From the NCBI GenBank assembly GCA_031264825.1, contig JAISDL010000188.1, positions 1 to 8,950 on the forward strand: a stretch of DNA of 8,950 nt, read 5' to 3'. Source of the stretch: Accumulibacter sp. (GTDB taxonomy: Bacteria; Pseudomonadota; Gammaproteobacteria; Burkholderiales; Rhodocyclaceae). Shown piece by piece: positions 1 to 8,028 of this stretch. Below the pieces are notes generated by a model. The model ran no database searches. It saw nothing but the letters and a program-made list of their open reading frames with translations, and had not been told where the DNA came from. Position 1 is the first letter of the stretch. Each line of letters opens with the position of its first letter. The position numbers and the translations under genes are program-made.

Positions 1-803
1 GCGGACGCCAGATAGGGGCCGAAGGGGATCGGGATGTCCCTGCCGCGTTTGGCCAGAAAGATCAGGCCGATTCCGACGACGGCGCCGACGACCGACGAAA
101 GCAGAATGATCAGGGGCAAGACCTGCCATCCGAACCACGCTCCCAGCGCCGCGAGCAGTTTGAAGTCCCCGTAACCCATGCCTTCCTTCCCGGTGCAGAG
201 CTTGAAAAGCCAGTAGACCGACCACAGCGAGAGGTAGCCCGCCATCGCGCCGACGACCGCCGAGGCGAGCGTCGCATAAACGCCGAAGAGGTTGAAGGAA
301 AGGCCGACCCAAAGCAGCGGGAGCGTGATGCTGTCGGGGAGGTATTGCGTGTCGAAGTCGATGAAGGCGAGCGCGATGAGCGAATAGATCACGACGAGTG
401 CCCCGGCGGCGTTCCACGTCGCGCCAAAATGCAGCGCGGCGGCGACGGAAAGAAGACCGGTCAAAAGCTCGACGGCGGGGTAGCGCATCGAGATTGGCGC
501 GCGGCACGCCGAGCATTTTCCCCGCAAGACGAGCCAGCTCAGCACGGGGATGTTTTCCGCAGCCGTGATCGCGTGCCCGCAGGCCGGACAGCGCGACCGC
601 GGCTTCGCCAGGGAAAACGCCTCCCTCGCGGAGGCAGGCTCACCATGCAGCTCGGCGCATTGGTCGCGCCAATCGTTTTCCATGATTCGCGGCAGTCGGT
701 AGATCACGACATTCAGAAAGCTGCCGAACGACAGGCCGACGAGGCCGCAGACGACGGGGAAAACGACGGGGTCGACGAGGCCCTCCAATCCGAAGAGCGT
801 CAT
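1..803 (-). CDS. pilD: Prepilin peptidase / N-methyltransferase PilD (3' end outside window)
   Basis: An inner-membrane aspartic protease that removes the short leader of type IV prepilins and methylates the new N-terminus. Reading from the ATG at 803 gives 267 complete residues. The N-terminus carries a hydrophobic segment with the family motif GSFLNVVIYRLP (residues 27-38). A cytoplasmic zinc-type domain has two CxxC pairs, Cys72/Cys75 and Cys97/Cys100, so the methyltransferase-associated domain is present. The two expected catalytic aspartates are visible: Asp149 in FIDFDTQYLPD and Asp213 in GMGYGDFKLLAALGAW. Several hydrophobic helices follow. The family is usually near 290 residues, so only some 20 C-terminal residues should be missing. 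It lies 63 bp after pilC on the same strand, as the last visible gene of the pilus operon. No strong ribosome binding site precedes the start, which was chosen because it gives the usual family N-terminus. Confidence 0.95.
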   Translation of the reverse strand, partial: MTLFGLEGLVDPVVFPVVCGLVGLSFGSFLNVVIYRLPRIMENDWRDQCAELHGEPASAREAFSLAKPRSRCPACGHAITAAENIPVLSWLVLRGKCSACRAPISMRYPAVELLTGLLSVAAALHFGATWNAAGALVVIYSLIALAFIDFDTQYLPDSITLPLLWVGLSFNLFGVYATLASAVVGAMAGYLSLWSVYWLFKLCTGKEGMGYGDFKLLAALGAWFGWQVLPLIILLSSVVGAVVGIGLIFLAKRGRDIPIPFGPYLAS

Positions 804-866
804 TCGACGACGGCGTCCCGAACACAGGCGCGCAGGACGCGGGCGGCTGAGGCGGACAGGGCGGCG

Positions 867-2135
867 TCAGCCAATGACCGAAGCCATCTTGAAGATCGGC
901 AGATACATGGCGATGACGAGGCCGCCGATGAGTACGCCGAGGATGACCATGATCATCGGTTCCATGAGGCTCGAGAGCGCCTCGACGGCGCGGTCGACTT
1001 CGTCTTCGAGAATCGCGGCGACCTTGTCGAGCATCGAATCGAGCGAACCCGATTCCTCGCCGATCGAGACCATCTGAAGGACCATGTTCGGGAAGAGGTT
1101 GCCGGCGTTCTGCATCGCCGACGTGAGGCTCATCCCGGTGCTCACTTCGCTCTGGATTTTCTGCGTTCCGACCTTATAGACGTAATTTCCGGCCGCACCG
1201 CCGACCGAATCGAGCGATTCGACGAGCGGCACGCCGGCGGCGAACATCGTCGCGAGCGTCCGCGTCCAGCGCGCGATGACGCCTTTCCGGATCATGTCGC
1301 CGAACAGCGGCAGGCGGAGAAAAAGCCGGTCGAAGGCGATCTGCATCGGGACCGAGCGTTTCAGGGCGAAAAAGAAGGCCCACACCGAAATGCCGATCCC
1401 CCCGAAGATGGCGTACCAATACTCGGTGAAGAAATCCGACATGGCGATGACGATCAGCGTCGGCGCGGGGAGGTCGGCGCCGAAGCTCTTGAAGATGTCC
1501 TTGAAAGCGGGGACGACGAAAATCATGATGATCGCCGTGATGACGAAGGCGACGATGATGATCGCCGTCGGATAGAACAGCGCCGACTTGATCTTCCTCT
1601 TGATCGCGAGCATCTTTTCCTTGTACGTCGCCAGACGGTCGAGCAGGGATTCGAGGATACCCGCCTGCTCGCCCGCCGCGACGAGGTTGCAGTAAAGCGT
1701 ATCGAAGTAAGCCGGGTATTTTCGGAAGGCCTGCGAGAGCGAACTCCCGGTTTCGACGTCGGCCTTGATGTCCAGGAGGAGCTTGCCGACGGCCGGGTTG
1801 TCGTGCCCGCGCCCGACGATTTCAAAGGTCTGTAGCAAGGGGACGCCCGCGCGCATCATCGTCGAGAGCTGGCGCGTAAACATCGCGATATCGTCTTCGC
1901 CGACCCGACCTCCGCCGCCGGAACTCTTTTTCGAGATTTTCGTGACGAGGACGCCTTGCCTGCGAAGCATCGCATTGACGACGGTCGGGCTGTGCGCGCG
2001 GATTTCGCCGCGTATGATTTTTCCCGTCTTGTTTTTTCCGATCCAGAGAAAGGTGTATTCCTTGACGTTTTTGATTTTCGATTCGGCCTGCCTCAAAGGT
2101 TTTCTTGCCGCCGCCAGATTGCTTGTCGTCGCCAT
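867..2135 (-). CDS. pilC: Type IV pilus inner-membrane platform protein PilC
   Basis: Polytopic membrane protein on which the assembly ATPase PilB acts during pilus extension; GspF/PilC family. The 422 residues hold two copies of the T2SSF domain. The first starts at DIAMFTRQLSTMMRAGVPLL (residues 82-101) and the second at RWTRTLATMFAAGVPLVESL (289-308). Each copy ends in the characteristic G-E-x-x-G turn (GEQAG at 155-159, GEESG at 359-363). Membrane segments are seen at about residues 186-210, 240-258 and 393-413. A start 63 bp upstream (2198) is possible, but it would overlap pilB by 47 bp and add an unlikely N-terminus. The ATG at 2135 has an AAGGAA site 5 nt upstream and sits 16 bp after the pilB stop, so it is preferred. 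A T2SS GspF assignment is less likely given the pilB-pilC-pilD order. Confidence 0.96.
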   Translation of the reverse strand: MATTSNLAAARKPLRQAESKIKNVKEYTFLWIGKNKTGKIIRGEIRAHSPTVVNAMLRRQGVLVTKISKKSSGGGGRVGEDDIAMFTRQLSTMMRAGVPLLQTFEIVGRGHDNPAVGKLLLDIKADVETGSSLSQAFRKYPAYFDTLYCNLVAAGEQAGILESLLDRLATYKEKMLAIKRKIKSALFYPTAIIIVAFVITAIIMIFVVPAFKDIFKSFGADLPAPTLIVIAMSDFFTEYWYAIFGGIGISVWAFFFALKRSVPMQIAFDRLFLRLPLFGDMIRKGVIARWTRTLATMFAAGVPLVESLDSVGGAAGNYVYKVGTQKIQSEVSTGMSLTSAMQNAGNLFPNMVLQMVSIGEESGSLDSMLDKVAAILEDEVDRAVEALSSLMEPMIMVILGVLIGGLVIAMYLPIFKMASVIG

Positions 2136-2140
2136 ACGGG

Positions 2141-2146
2141 TTCCTT
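2141..2146 (-). promoter_or_regulatory. Ribosome binding site of pilC
   Basis: On the minus strand AAGGAA lies 5 nt before the ATG at 2135, inside the 16 bp gap between pilB and pilC. It decides the pilC start in favour of 2135 over the upstream in-frame ATG at 2198. Confidence 0.7.
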
Positions 2147-2151
2147 GTCGT

Positions 2152-3867
2152 TCATTCGTTGGTGCTGCCGAGGATTTCCTCAAGTGAAGTGAGGCCATTC
2201 CTGACCTTGATCAAACCCGAGCGGCGCAAATCGTTGACACCTTCTTTCCGGGCTTGTTCCGCGATATCGAGCGCGGTTCCGTTCCCCATGATGATGCGCT
2301 GGATTTCTTCCGTAACCGGCATGACCTGATAGACGCCGAGGCGTCCCTTATACCCCCCTCCTCTGCAGCGCTCGCATTCGCCGGGGCCGTAGGGCGTCCA
2401 GCTCCCGTCGAGATCGCTTTCCGAAAACCCCGCGGACAGCAAGGCCTCCTTCGGAATATCGACCGGCTTCTTGCACGTACAGAGACGACGGACGAGGCGT
2501 TGCGCCGTGATCAGATGAACGCTGGAAGCGATATTGAACGCCGGAATGCCCATGTTCAGCATCCGCGTCAGCGTCGTCGGCGCGTCGTTGGTGTGAAGCG
2601 TCGAGAGTACCATGTGGCCGGTCTGCGCCGCCTTGATCGCGATTTCAGCCGTTTCGAGGTCGCGGATTTCGCCGACCATGATGATGTCCGGATCCTGGCG
2701 CAGGAAAGCCTTCAGCGCGACGGGGAAGGTCAGCCCCTGCTTTTCGTCGACGTTGACCTGGTTGATCCCCGGAAGCGGAATTTCCGCAGGGTCTTCGGCC
2801 GTCGAAATATTGATGCCGGGTCCGTTGAGAATATTGAGGCAGGTATAAAGCGAAACGGTCTTCCCGGAGCCGGTTGGCCCGGTCACCAAGACCATGCCGT
2901 AAGGGCGGTGGATCGCTTCGAGCAGTATGGCCTTCTGGTCGGGATCGTATCCGAGGGCATCGATGCCGAGCGTCGCGCTGCTCGGGTCCAGAATACGCAT
3001 GACGATTTTCTCGCCGTACATCGTCGGCAAGGTACTCACCCGGAAGTCGATCGCCTTCGTCTTGGAGAGCGCGAGGCGCATCCGGCCGTCCTGCGGGACG
3101 CGCTTTTCGGCGATGTTGAGGCGGGAAATGACCTTGATGCGCGAAGCGATCTTGTCCTTGATCGCCAGCGGGGGCGACGAGATTTCGCGCAGCTCGCCGT
3201 CCACGCGGTAGCGGATGCGATAATTTTTTTCGTAAGGCTCGAAGTGGATATCCGAAGCGCCGTCGTTGATGGCGTCGGTCAGGGTTTTCTGGATGAATTT
3301 GACGATCGGCGCGTCCTCGACGCCGCCGCCCTCGTCGGCGACCTCTTCATGCTCTTCTTCGGGCTGGTCTTCGAGTTCGAAATTGAACTCGCCGGACGAC
3401 GCGGTCGCCGTCGCCGGGTCCGACGCCGTGAGCTTGTCGATGATGGGCGCGAGGTGCGTTTCGTCGACGATGATCGGGTCGACGACCATCCCGGTCTGGA
3501 AACGGATCGCGTCGAGCGCGCGCAGGTCGGTCGGGTCTGAGATTCCGAGCGAGAGGCGGTTTCCGCGCTTGTACAGCGGGACGACGCGGTGCGCCGCGAC
3601 GAGCTTCGTGTCGATCGCGTTCGCCGACAAAAGCTGGGAATTGAAGGTGTTGATGTCGAGCAGGGGATAGCCGAAGGTATCGGAAATGAAGCGCGCGAAT
3701 TCCGGCATATCGGCCCGGCGCGACCGGGCCAATTGCTCGATGAACGAAATATTCGACGTCGAAGCCTGCGCGAGAAGAGCGTCGGCCTCGGTTTTGTCGA
3801 TCCGCCCGCCCTGGATGAGCGCGCGCGCAAGGTCGCCCCGTGCGGCTTGTTGAGGAGCGTCAATCAT
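2152..3867 (-). CDS. pilB: Type IV pilus extension ATPase PilB
   Basis: Cytoplasmic hexameric secretion ATPase that drives pilin polymerisation through PilC. The 571 residues match the usual length of the family. Residues 1-150 form the N-terminal T2SSE_N-type region. Residues 163-185 are a strongly acidic linker. The ATPase core shows Walker A GPTGSGKT (330-337), an Asp box around AEDPAEIPLPG (357-367), the Walker B region DPDIIMVGEIRD with the catalytic-type Glu400, and a His box TGHMVLSTLHTNDA (416-429). A four-cysteine zinc motif (Cys463, Cys465, Cys498, Cys501) separates it from the retraction ATPases PilT/PilU and is typical of PilB/GspE. The N-terminal region does not show a clear canonical MshEN cyclic-di-GMP motif by eye. 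It is the first gene of the pilBCD operon and is divergent from ffh. The start ATG has only a weak AAGG about 12 nt upstream. Confidence 0.97.
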   Translation of the reverse strand: MIDAPQQAARGDLARALIQGGRIDKTEADALLAQASTSNISFIEQLARSRRADMPEFARFISDTFGYPLLDINTFNSQLLSANAIDTKLVAAHRVVPLYKRGNRLSLGISDPTDLRALDAIRFQTGMVVDPIIVDETHLAPIIDKLTASDPATATASSGEFNFELEDQPEEEHEEVADEGGGVEDAPIVKFIQKTLTDAINDGASDIHFEPYEKNYRIRYRVDGELREISSPPLAIKDKIASRIKVISRLNIAEKRVPQDGRMRLALSKTKAIDFRVSTLPTMYGEKIVMRILDPSSATLGIDALGYDPDQKAILLEAIHRPYGMVLVTGPTGSGKTVSLYTCLNILNGPGINISTAEDPAEIPLPGINQVNVDEKQGLTFPVALKAFLRQDPDIIMVGEIRDLETAEIAIKAAQTGHMVLSTLHTNDAPTTLTRMLNMGIPAFNIASSVHLITAQRLVRRLCTCKKPVDIPKEALLSAGFSESDLDGSWTPYGPGECERCRGGGYKGRLGVYQVMPVTEEIQRIIMGNGTALDIAEQARKEGVNDLRRSGLIKVRNGLTSLEEILGSTNE

Positions 3868-3893
3868 GGATCATTGTCTGCCTTGAAAACGGG

Positions 3894-3922
3894 TTGAATT
3901 CCAGCAACACCGCCAGTATATG
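3894..3922 (+). promoter_or_regulatory. Candidate sigma-70 promoter for ffh
   Basis: TTGAAT (3894-3899) and TATATG (3917-3922) are separated by 17 bp on the plus strand. Each box matches the consensus at four of six positions. It would give a leader of roughly 125 nt before ffh. The AT-richer 188 bp gap between divergent genes is where a promoter must lie. The exact boxes are a guess, and TAAAAT at 4009-4014 is another possible -10 without a good -35. Confidence 0.3.
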
Positions 3923-3924
3923 GC
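3912..3924. promoter_or_regulatory. Small dyad overlapping putative divergent -10 boxes
   Basis: GCCA (3912-3915), five bases, then TGGC (3921-3924) form a short inverted repeat. On the minus strand it contains TATACT (3920-3915), a good -10 candidate for pilB although no clear -35 lies 16-18 bp before it. On the plus strand it overlaps the candidate -10 of ffh. An operator here could affect both directions, but a 4 bp half-site may be chance. Confidence 0.25.
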
Positions 3925-4055
3925 AGTTCGATGCTTTATGCTAGCCCAATGATATTCGGGTAAAATGAAAAATGATTCGCGGTTCTATATAAGATGCGAA
4001 AGCTACTGTAAAATAACTGAAGGTTTTCCAAGTCTATCACCAAGCCGGAATTCGG

Positions 4056-5408
4056 ATGCTCGACAATCTCACACAGCGCTTCGCGCGCGTCGTAAAAACG
4101 CTTCGGGGCGAAGCGCGACTGACGGAATCGAATATCGCCGACGCCTTGAGGGAGGTTCGGCTGGCGCTCCTGGAAGCCGACGTCGCCTTGCCGGTGGTCA
4201 AAGCCTTCCTGGCCTCGGTCAAGGAAAAGGCGGTCGGCGAAGAGGTGATCGCTTCCTTGACGCCCGGACAAGCGCTCGTCGGCGTCGTCCACCGCGAACT
4301 GGCGCGGCTCATGGGGGGCGAACACCGCGGCCTCGATCTGGCGACGCAGCCGCCGGCGGTGATCCTGATGGCGGGTTTGCAGGGTGCGGGCAAAACGACG
4401 ACCGTCGCCAAGCTCGCCAAAATGCTGCGCGAACGGAAGAAAAAAATTCTCGTCGTCTCTTGCGACGTCTATCGCCCCGCCGCGATCGAGCAGTTGAAAA
4501 CGGTCGCCGCGCAGGCGGGCGTCGATTTTCTGCCGTCCGAAGCGTCGGAGTCGCCGCTTGAGATCGCCGCCCGCGCGCTCGAATGGGCGAAGCGCCACTA
4601 CTACGACGCGCTCTTCGTCGATACGGCGGGGCGTCTTTCCGTCGACGAGGCGATGATGCGGGAGATCTCAGCGCTCCACGCGGCGCTAAAACCCATCGAA
4701 ACCCTGTTCGTCGTCGACGCGATGCTGGGCCAGGACGCGATCAATACGGCCAAAGCGTTCAACGACGCCCTGCCGCTGACCGGCGTCGTCCTGACCAAGC
4801 TCGACGGCGATTCGCGGGGCGGCGCCGCGCTCTCGACGCATTACGTCACGGGATGCCCGATCAAATACGTCGGCGTCGGCGAAAAACTTGCCGGAATCGA
4901 GGCATTCCATCCAGAGCGCATGGCGTCGAGGATTCTCGGCATGGGCGACGTCCTCTCGCTGATCGAAGACGCCCACAGGGAGATCGACGAAAAAAAAGCG
5001 CTCGACTTCGCCAAAAAACTCAAATCCGGCAAAGGTTTCGACCTCGAAGACTTCAAGGAGCAGATCGGGCAGTTGCGTAAAATGGGCGGCATTTCGTCGA
5101 TGCTCGGCAAGATGCCCGCGCAGTTCTCGCAACTTGCGGGCAGCCTGCCGGCGGGGCAGGAAGATAAAATGGTTCGCCACGTCGAGGGAATCATCAATTC
5201 GATGACGCCTTTGGAGCGAAGCCGCCCCGAACTGCTCAAAGCCTCGCGTAAACGCCGGATCGCGGCGGGTGCCGGCGTTCCTGTGCAGGAAATCAATCGT
5301 CTGCTCAAACAGTTCGAGCAGACGCAGAAAATGATGAAACAGTTCTCAAAAGGCGGCATGGGAAAACTGATGCGCGGGATGCAGGGCTTCTTGCCCGGGA
5401 TGCGCTGA
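4056..5408 (+). CDS. ffh: Signal recognition particle protein Ffh (SRP54 GTPase)
   Basis: Protein subunit of the signal recognition particle. It binds 4.5S RNA and the signal sequences of nascent inner-membrane proteins and docks with FtsY. The 450 residues begin with the N domain, including ALLEADVALPVVKAF (residues 37-51). The G domain shows GLQGAGKTT (107-115), DVYRPAAIEQL (137-147), DTAGR (189-193) and TKLDGDSRGG (247-256). The M domain follows from about 325, with the RNA-binding stretch SRKRRIAAGAG (397-407), and it ends in a methionine-rich tail. The length is normal and nothing is missing. The start gives the usual N-terminus; only GGA 6 nt upstream serves as a ribosome binding site. 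It is transcribed alone, divergent from pilB and convergent with the lytic transglycosylase gene. Confidence 0.98.
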   Translation: MLDNLTQRFARVVKTLRGEARLTESNIADALREVRLALLEADVALPVVKAFLASVKEKAVGEEVIASLTPGQALVGVVHRELARLMGGEHRGLDLATQPPAVILMAGLQGAGKTTTVAKLAKMLRERKKKILVVSCDVYRPAAIEQLKTVAAQAGVDFLPSEASESPLEIAARALEWAKRHYYDALFVDTAGRLSVDEAMMREISALHAALKPIETLFVVDAMLGQDAINTAKAFNDALPLTGVVLTKLDGDSRGGAALSTHYVTGCPIKYVGVGEKLAGIEAFHPERMASRILGMGDVLSLIEDAHREIDEKKALDFAKKLKSGKGFDLEDFKEQIGQLRKMGGISSMLGKMPAQFSQLAGSLPAGQEDKMVRHVEGIINSMTPLERSRPELLKASRKRRIAAGAGVPVQEINRLLKQFEQTQKMMKQFSKGGMGKLMRGMQGFLPGMR

Positions 5409-5429
5409 TTCCCGAGCGCGCCTCCGGGT

Positions 5430-6053
5430 TCACCGAGCGGTGGTCGGGTTTTCGCGCGGCTTCTTCGTGTAAGCCCAGTGCGCTTGCCACGCGCCGCGAA
5501 CGAGATTCGGATATTTGGGTTTTCCCAAGCTGCCGTTGTAACGACCGAGCGCGCGGTAAAGGTCGCCGCGCTCGATGTCCAGATAAAAGCGGAGGATCGT
5601 GCACCCGTAGCGAAGGTTGGTCCGCAGATGGAAGAGGTTGTCGTCGTTCCGGCCGATGAGCTTGACCCAGAAAGGCATGACCTGCATGAAGCCGCGCGCG
5701 CCGGCCGTTGATACCGCGTATTTCTTGAATCCGCTCTCGACCTGGATCAAGCCGAGGACGAGTTGCGGGTCGAGTCCCGCGCGGGTCGCCTCGTAATGCA
5801 CGGTACGCAGGAATTCAAGGCGGCTGTCGGGGTTTGGAATCCGTTTTCCCAAGCGGAGCGACATTTCCGTCATCCAGTCGACGGCATCGATCGTGTCCGA
5901 AAACGAAGTACGCGGCGGCGCTTGGTCGGCGATCGCGTTCGAGAGCGACGCGCGCACGCTCGCGGAGAGCGGCTCGTATTTTTGCGCGCCGGCAAAAGAC
6001 GCGACCGGGAGCGCGAGACCGGTCAGGAAGAAGACGGCGTGGGCAAAGCGCAT
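5430..6053 (-). CDS. Secreted lytic transglycosylase, SLT-domain family
   Basis: Predicted to cleave the MurNAc-GlcNAc bond of peptidoglycan, forming anhydro-muropeptides. The 207 residues begin with a clear signal peptide: a positive N-end, a hydrophobic core FFLTGLALPV, and a probable cut near ASFA-GA at residues 18-23. There is no lipobox cysteine, so the product is likely soluble in the periplasm. The SLT domain runs from about residue 85 to 175. It contains GLIQVESGFKKYAVS with the catalytic-type Glu106, then GARGFMQVMPFW (118-129), and near the end ALGRYNGS (168-175). The frame stays open far upstream, but that part is arginine-rich shadow of proS, so the ATG before the signal peptide is chosen. 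The start lies inside the last 31 bp of proS with no visible Shine-Dalgarno site, which suggests translational coupling. Which named Mlt/Slt it corresponds to cannot be settled here. Confidence 0.93.
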   Translation of the reverse strand: MRFAHAVFFLTGLALPVASFAGAQKYEPLSASVRASLSNAIADQAPPRTSFSDTIDAVDWMTEMSLRLGKRIPNPDSRLEFLRTVHYEATRAGLDPQLVLGLIQVESGFKKYAVSTAGARGFMQVMPFWVKLIGRNDDNLFHLRTNLRYGCTILRFYLDIERGDLYRALGRYNGSLGKPKYPNLVRGAWQAHWAYTKKPRENPTTAR

Positions 6054-7765
6054 AGGCGCGTCTTGAGGAAAGTCTCGATTTCGTCCGCGGGGATCATCGA
6101 TGCTTCGGCGTCGACGCGCCCCTTGTACTCGAATTCGTTCCGATGGATCCCGCGGTCGCCGACGACGACGCGGTGCGGGATACCGATCAACTCCATATCG
6201 GCGAAAAGAACGCCGGGGCGCTCGTCGCGGTCGTCGAGCAGAACGTCGAATCCCGCCGACTTCAGGCGCGCGTACAAGGCGTCCGCCGCGTCGCGCACCT
6301 TCGCGTTCTTGGCGTAAGCCATCGGGACGATGCAGACTTCGAACGGAGCGATCGACGCCGGAAAAACGATCCCTCTTTCGTCGCTGTTCTGTTCGATCGC
6401 GGCGCCGACGATGCGCGAAACGCCGATCCCGTAGCACCCCATTTCCATCGGACGGGTTTGGCTCTCCTCGTCGAGGTAGACGCACTTCAAAGCCTCGGCA
6501 TACTTCGTGCGAAGCTGGAAAATATGGCCGACCTCGATGCCACGGCAAATCTCGAGCCGCCCCTCGCCGTCCGGCGACGCGTCGCCGGCGACGACGTTCC
6601 TGAAGTCGGCGATCGCCTTCGGTTCGGGCAGGTCGCGCCCGAAATTGACACCCGTCAAGTGGTGGTCGGCCTCGTTCGCCCCGCAGCAAAAATCGCTCAG
6701 GACGGCGGCGCTCCGGTCGGCGAAAACGGGCACGTCGCCGATTCCGACGGGGCCGATGAAACCGGGTCGGCATCCGAGCGCGGCGACGATTTCGCCGTCG
6801 CGCGCAAAGCGGAATTCGCCGATGATCTTCTGCGTCTTGACCTCGTTGAGTTCATGGTCGCCGCGCAGCAGGATCAATACGAACTCGTCTTCCCTGGCAC
6901 TCGGCGCGCGGCGCACGAGCGCGACCGCCTTGAGCATCCGCTCGACGGGGATACCGAGGAAGGCGGCGACCTCCTCGCAGCGCGTTTTCCCGGGCGTCGG
7001 CGTTTTTTCCAGCGGAAGCGACGGGGCGGCGCGACGCGCCTCCGGCGGCAGAGCCTCAGCCAACTCGACATTGGCGGCGTAGTCCGAGTCCGGGCAGTAC
7101 GCGAGCGCGTCCTCGCCGGAATCCGCAAGGACGTGGAACTCGTGCGAACCCGTCCCGCCGATCGACCCGGTGTCGGCGCGCACGGCGCGGAATTTCAGGC
7201 CGAGTCGCGTAAAGATGCGCGTATAGGTCTCGAACATATTACGGTACTCGCGCTGAAGGTCGTCGTAATCCGCGTGAAACGAATAGCCGTCTTTCATCAG
7301 AAACTCGCGGCCACGCATGACGCCGAAGCGCGGACGGATTTCATCGCGGAATTTGGTCTGTATCTGATAAAGATGGAGTGGAAGCTGCCGATAACTCCGC
7401 AACTCGCGGCGGACGATGTCGGTGACGACCTCCTCGTGCGTCGGGGCGAGGACGAAGTCACGCTGGTGACGGTCCTTGAAGCGCAGCAATTCGGGGCCGT
7501 ACTTCTCCCAGCGGCCCGATTCCTGCCAGAGTTCGGCGGGTTGCACCCCCGGCATCGAAATCTCGAGCGCGCCCGCGCGGTTCATCTCTTCGCGGACGAT
7601 CGCCTCGACCTTGCGCAAGACGCGCAAGCCCAGAGGCATCCACGTATAGATTCCGCCGGCGAGCCGCTTGACGAGACCGGCGCGCAACATCAGCCGATGG
7701 CTCGCGATTTCGGCTTCGGCAGGCGCCTCCTTCAACGTGGAAATGAAATATCTGGAAGTCCGCAT
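6023..7765 (-). CDS. proS: Prolyl-tRNA synthetase, bacterial type with editing domain
   Basis: Charges tRNA-Pro with proline and, through an inserted YbaK-like domain, hydrolyses mischarged Ala-tRNA-Pro. The 580 residues match the long bacterial ProS type. Class II motif 1 lies at about residues 28-60 (RAGLVKRLAGGIYTWMPLG). Motif 2 is at 136-160 (QTKFRDEIRPRFGVMRGREF). Motif 3 is at about 441-458 (EMGCYGIGVSRIVGAAIE). The editing insertion covers about 225-405 and includes Lys279 in RMLKAVAL, a position known to matter for editing in the E. coli enzyme. The anticodon-binding domain follows from about 475. The last nine residues (CALPTPSSS) extend past the usual end and are the part that overlaps the lytic transglycosylase start. 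No clear Shine-Dalgarno site precedes the ATG at 7765. Confidence 0.97.
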   Translation of the reverse strand: MRTSRYFISTLKEAPAEAEIASHRLMLRAGLVKRLAGGIYTWMPLGLRVLRKVEAIVREEMNRAGALEISMPGVQPAELWQESGRWEKYGPELLRFKDRHQRDFVLAPTHEEVVTDIVRRELRSYRQLPLHLYQIQTKFRDEIRPRFGVMRGREFLMKDGYSFHADYDDLQREYRNMFETYTRIFTRLGLKFRAVRADTGSIGGTGSHEFHVLADSGEDALAYCPDSDYAANVELAEALPPEARRAAPSLPLEKTPTPGKTRCEEVAAFLGIPVERMLKAVALVRRAPSAREDEFVLILLRGDHELNEVKTQKIIGEFRFARDGEIVAALGCRPGFIGPVGIGDVPVFADRSAAVLSDFCCGANEADHHLTGVNFGRDLPEPKAIADFRNVVAGDASPDGEGRLEICRGIEVGHIFQLRTKYAEALKCVYLDEESQTRPMEMGCYGIGVSRIVGAAIEQNSDERGIVFPASIAPFEVCIVPMAYAKNAKVRDAADALYARLKSAGFDVLLDDRDERPGVLFADMELIGIPHRVVVGDRGIHRNEFEYKGRVDAEASMIPADEIETFLKTRLCALPTPSSS

Positions 7766-7789
7766 GGCGTGTTTCGGCTAAAAAGCGAC

Positions 7790-7795
7790 ATTCTA
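7790..7795 (-). promoter_or_regulatory. Candidate -10 box for proS
   Basis: On the minus strand TAGAAT stands 24 bp before the proS ATG, matching five of six bases of the sigma-70 -10 consensus. No convincing -35 is seen at 16-18 bp upstream. If used, the leader would be only about 18 nt, which fits the lack of a Shine-Dalgarno site. Confidence 0.3.
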
Positions 7796-7837
7796 CAAGA
7801 TGCGGCGGGAAATACGGCGCGCGGCGGAACCCGACGC

Positions 7838-7853
7838 CCGTCTGTCCAGACGG
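7838..7853. repeat. Perfect hairpin between the antitoxin remnant and proS
   Basis: CCGTCTG, two bases, CAGACGG: a 7 bp perfect inverted repeat starting just after the stop codon of the antitoxin remnant on the minus strand. Its position suits a transcription terminator of that former gene, but no T-run follows in either direction, so a canonical intrinsic terminator is not supported. Confidence 0.4.
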
Positions 7854-7854
7854 A

Positions 7855-8028
7855 TCAGGCGTGGGCGGGAATCCCTGGCCAAGGCGTGATTTTCGCGATC
7901 TGCGCCGAAAGCGCGTCCTTCGCCGTCTCGGTATCGAAACGCGCCTGCACGCGCAGCCAATAGCCTTCACTCAGTTTGCGGCGGCGTTGCCGCCGGGGAA
8001 AATCGACAAAACACCGATCGGTTTTCAT
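7855..8028 (-). pseudogene. Remnant resembling the C-terminus of a HigA-type antitoxin
   Basis: A 57-codon open frame from an ATG at 8028 to TGA at 7855-7857. Residues 19-50 (SEGYWLRVQARFDTETAK followed by DALSAQIAKI) resemble the end of HigA/VapI-like antitoxins, where a helix-turn-helix domain is followed by a segment of the type S-x-x-x-W-L-x-x-Q-x-x-(Y/F)-D. The expected HTH of about 60-70 residues is absent. Instead the first 18 codons are made of repeat DNA (copy at 7974-8038), and the resemblance starts where the repeat stops. No toxin gene is seen beside it. I infer a truncated gene with its 5' half lost by insertion or deletion; translation today is doubtful. The family call is from recall of the motif, not from a search. 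Confidence 0.55.

Noticed and set aside
345..1835. A 496-codon plus-strand open frame opposite pilC and pilD
   Set aside because: It is antisense to two clearly recognised genes and rich in Arg, Asp, Glu and His. This is the expected shadow of high-GC codon use, not a protein.
2254..3540. A 428-codon plus-strand open frame opposite pilB
   Set aside because: Shadow of pilB in GC-rich sequence; composition is not protein-like and pilB is certain.
5430..6773. Upstream extension of the lytic transglycosylase to 447 codons
   Set aside because: The added 240 residues are an arginine-rich out-of-frame reading of proS. The signal peptide at 6053 marks the real start.
6143..7963. A 606-codon plus-strand open frame opposite proS, longer than proS itself
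   Set aside because: ProS shows all its class II motifs in the opposite frame. The antisense product is arginine- and aspartate-rich with no recognisable domain and no start signal.
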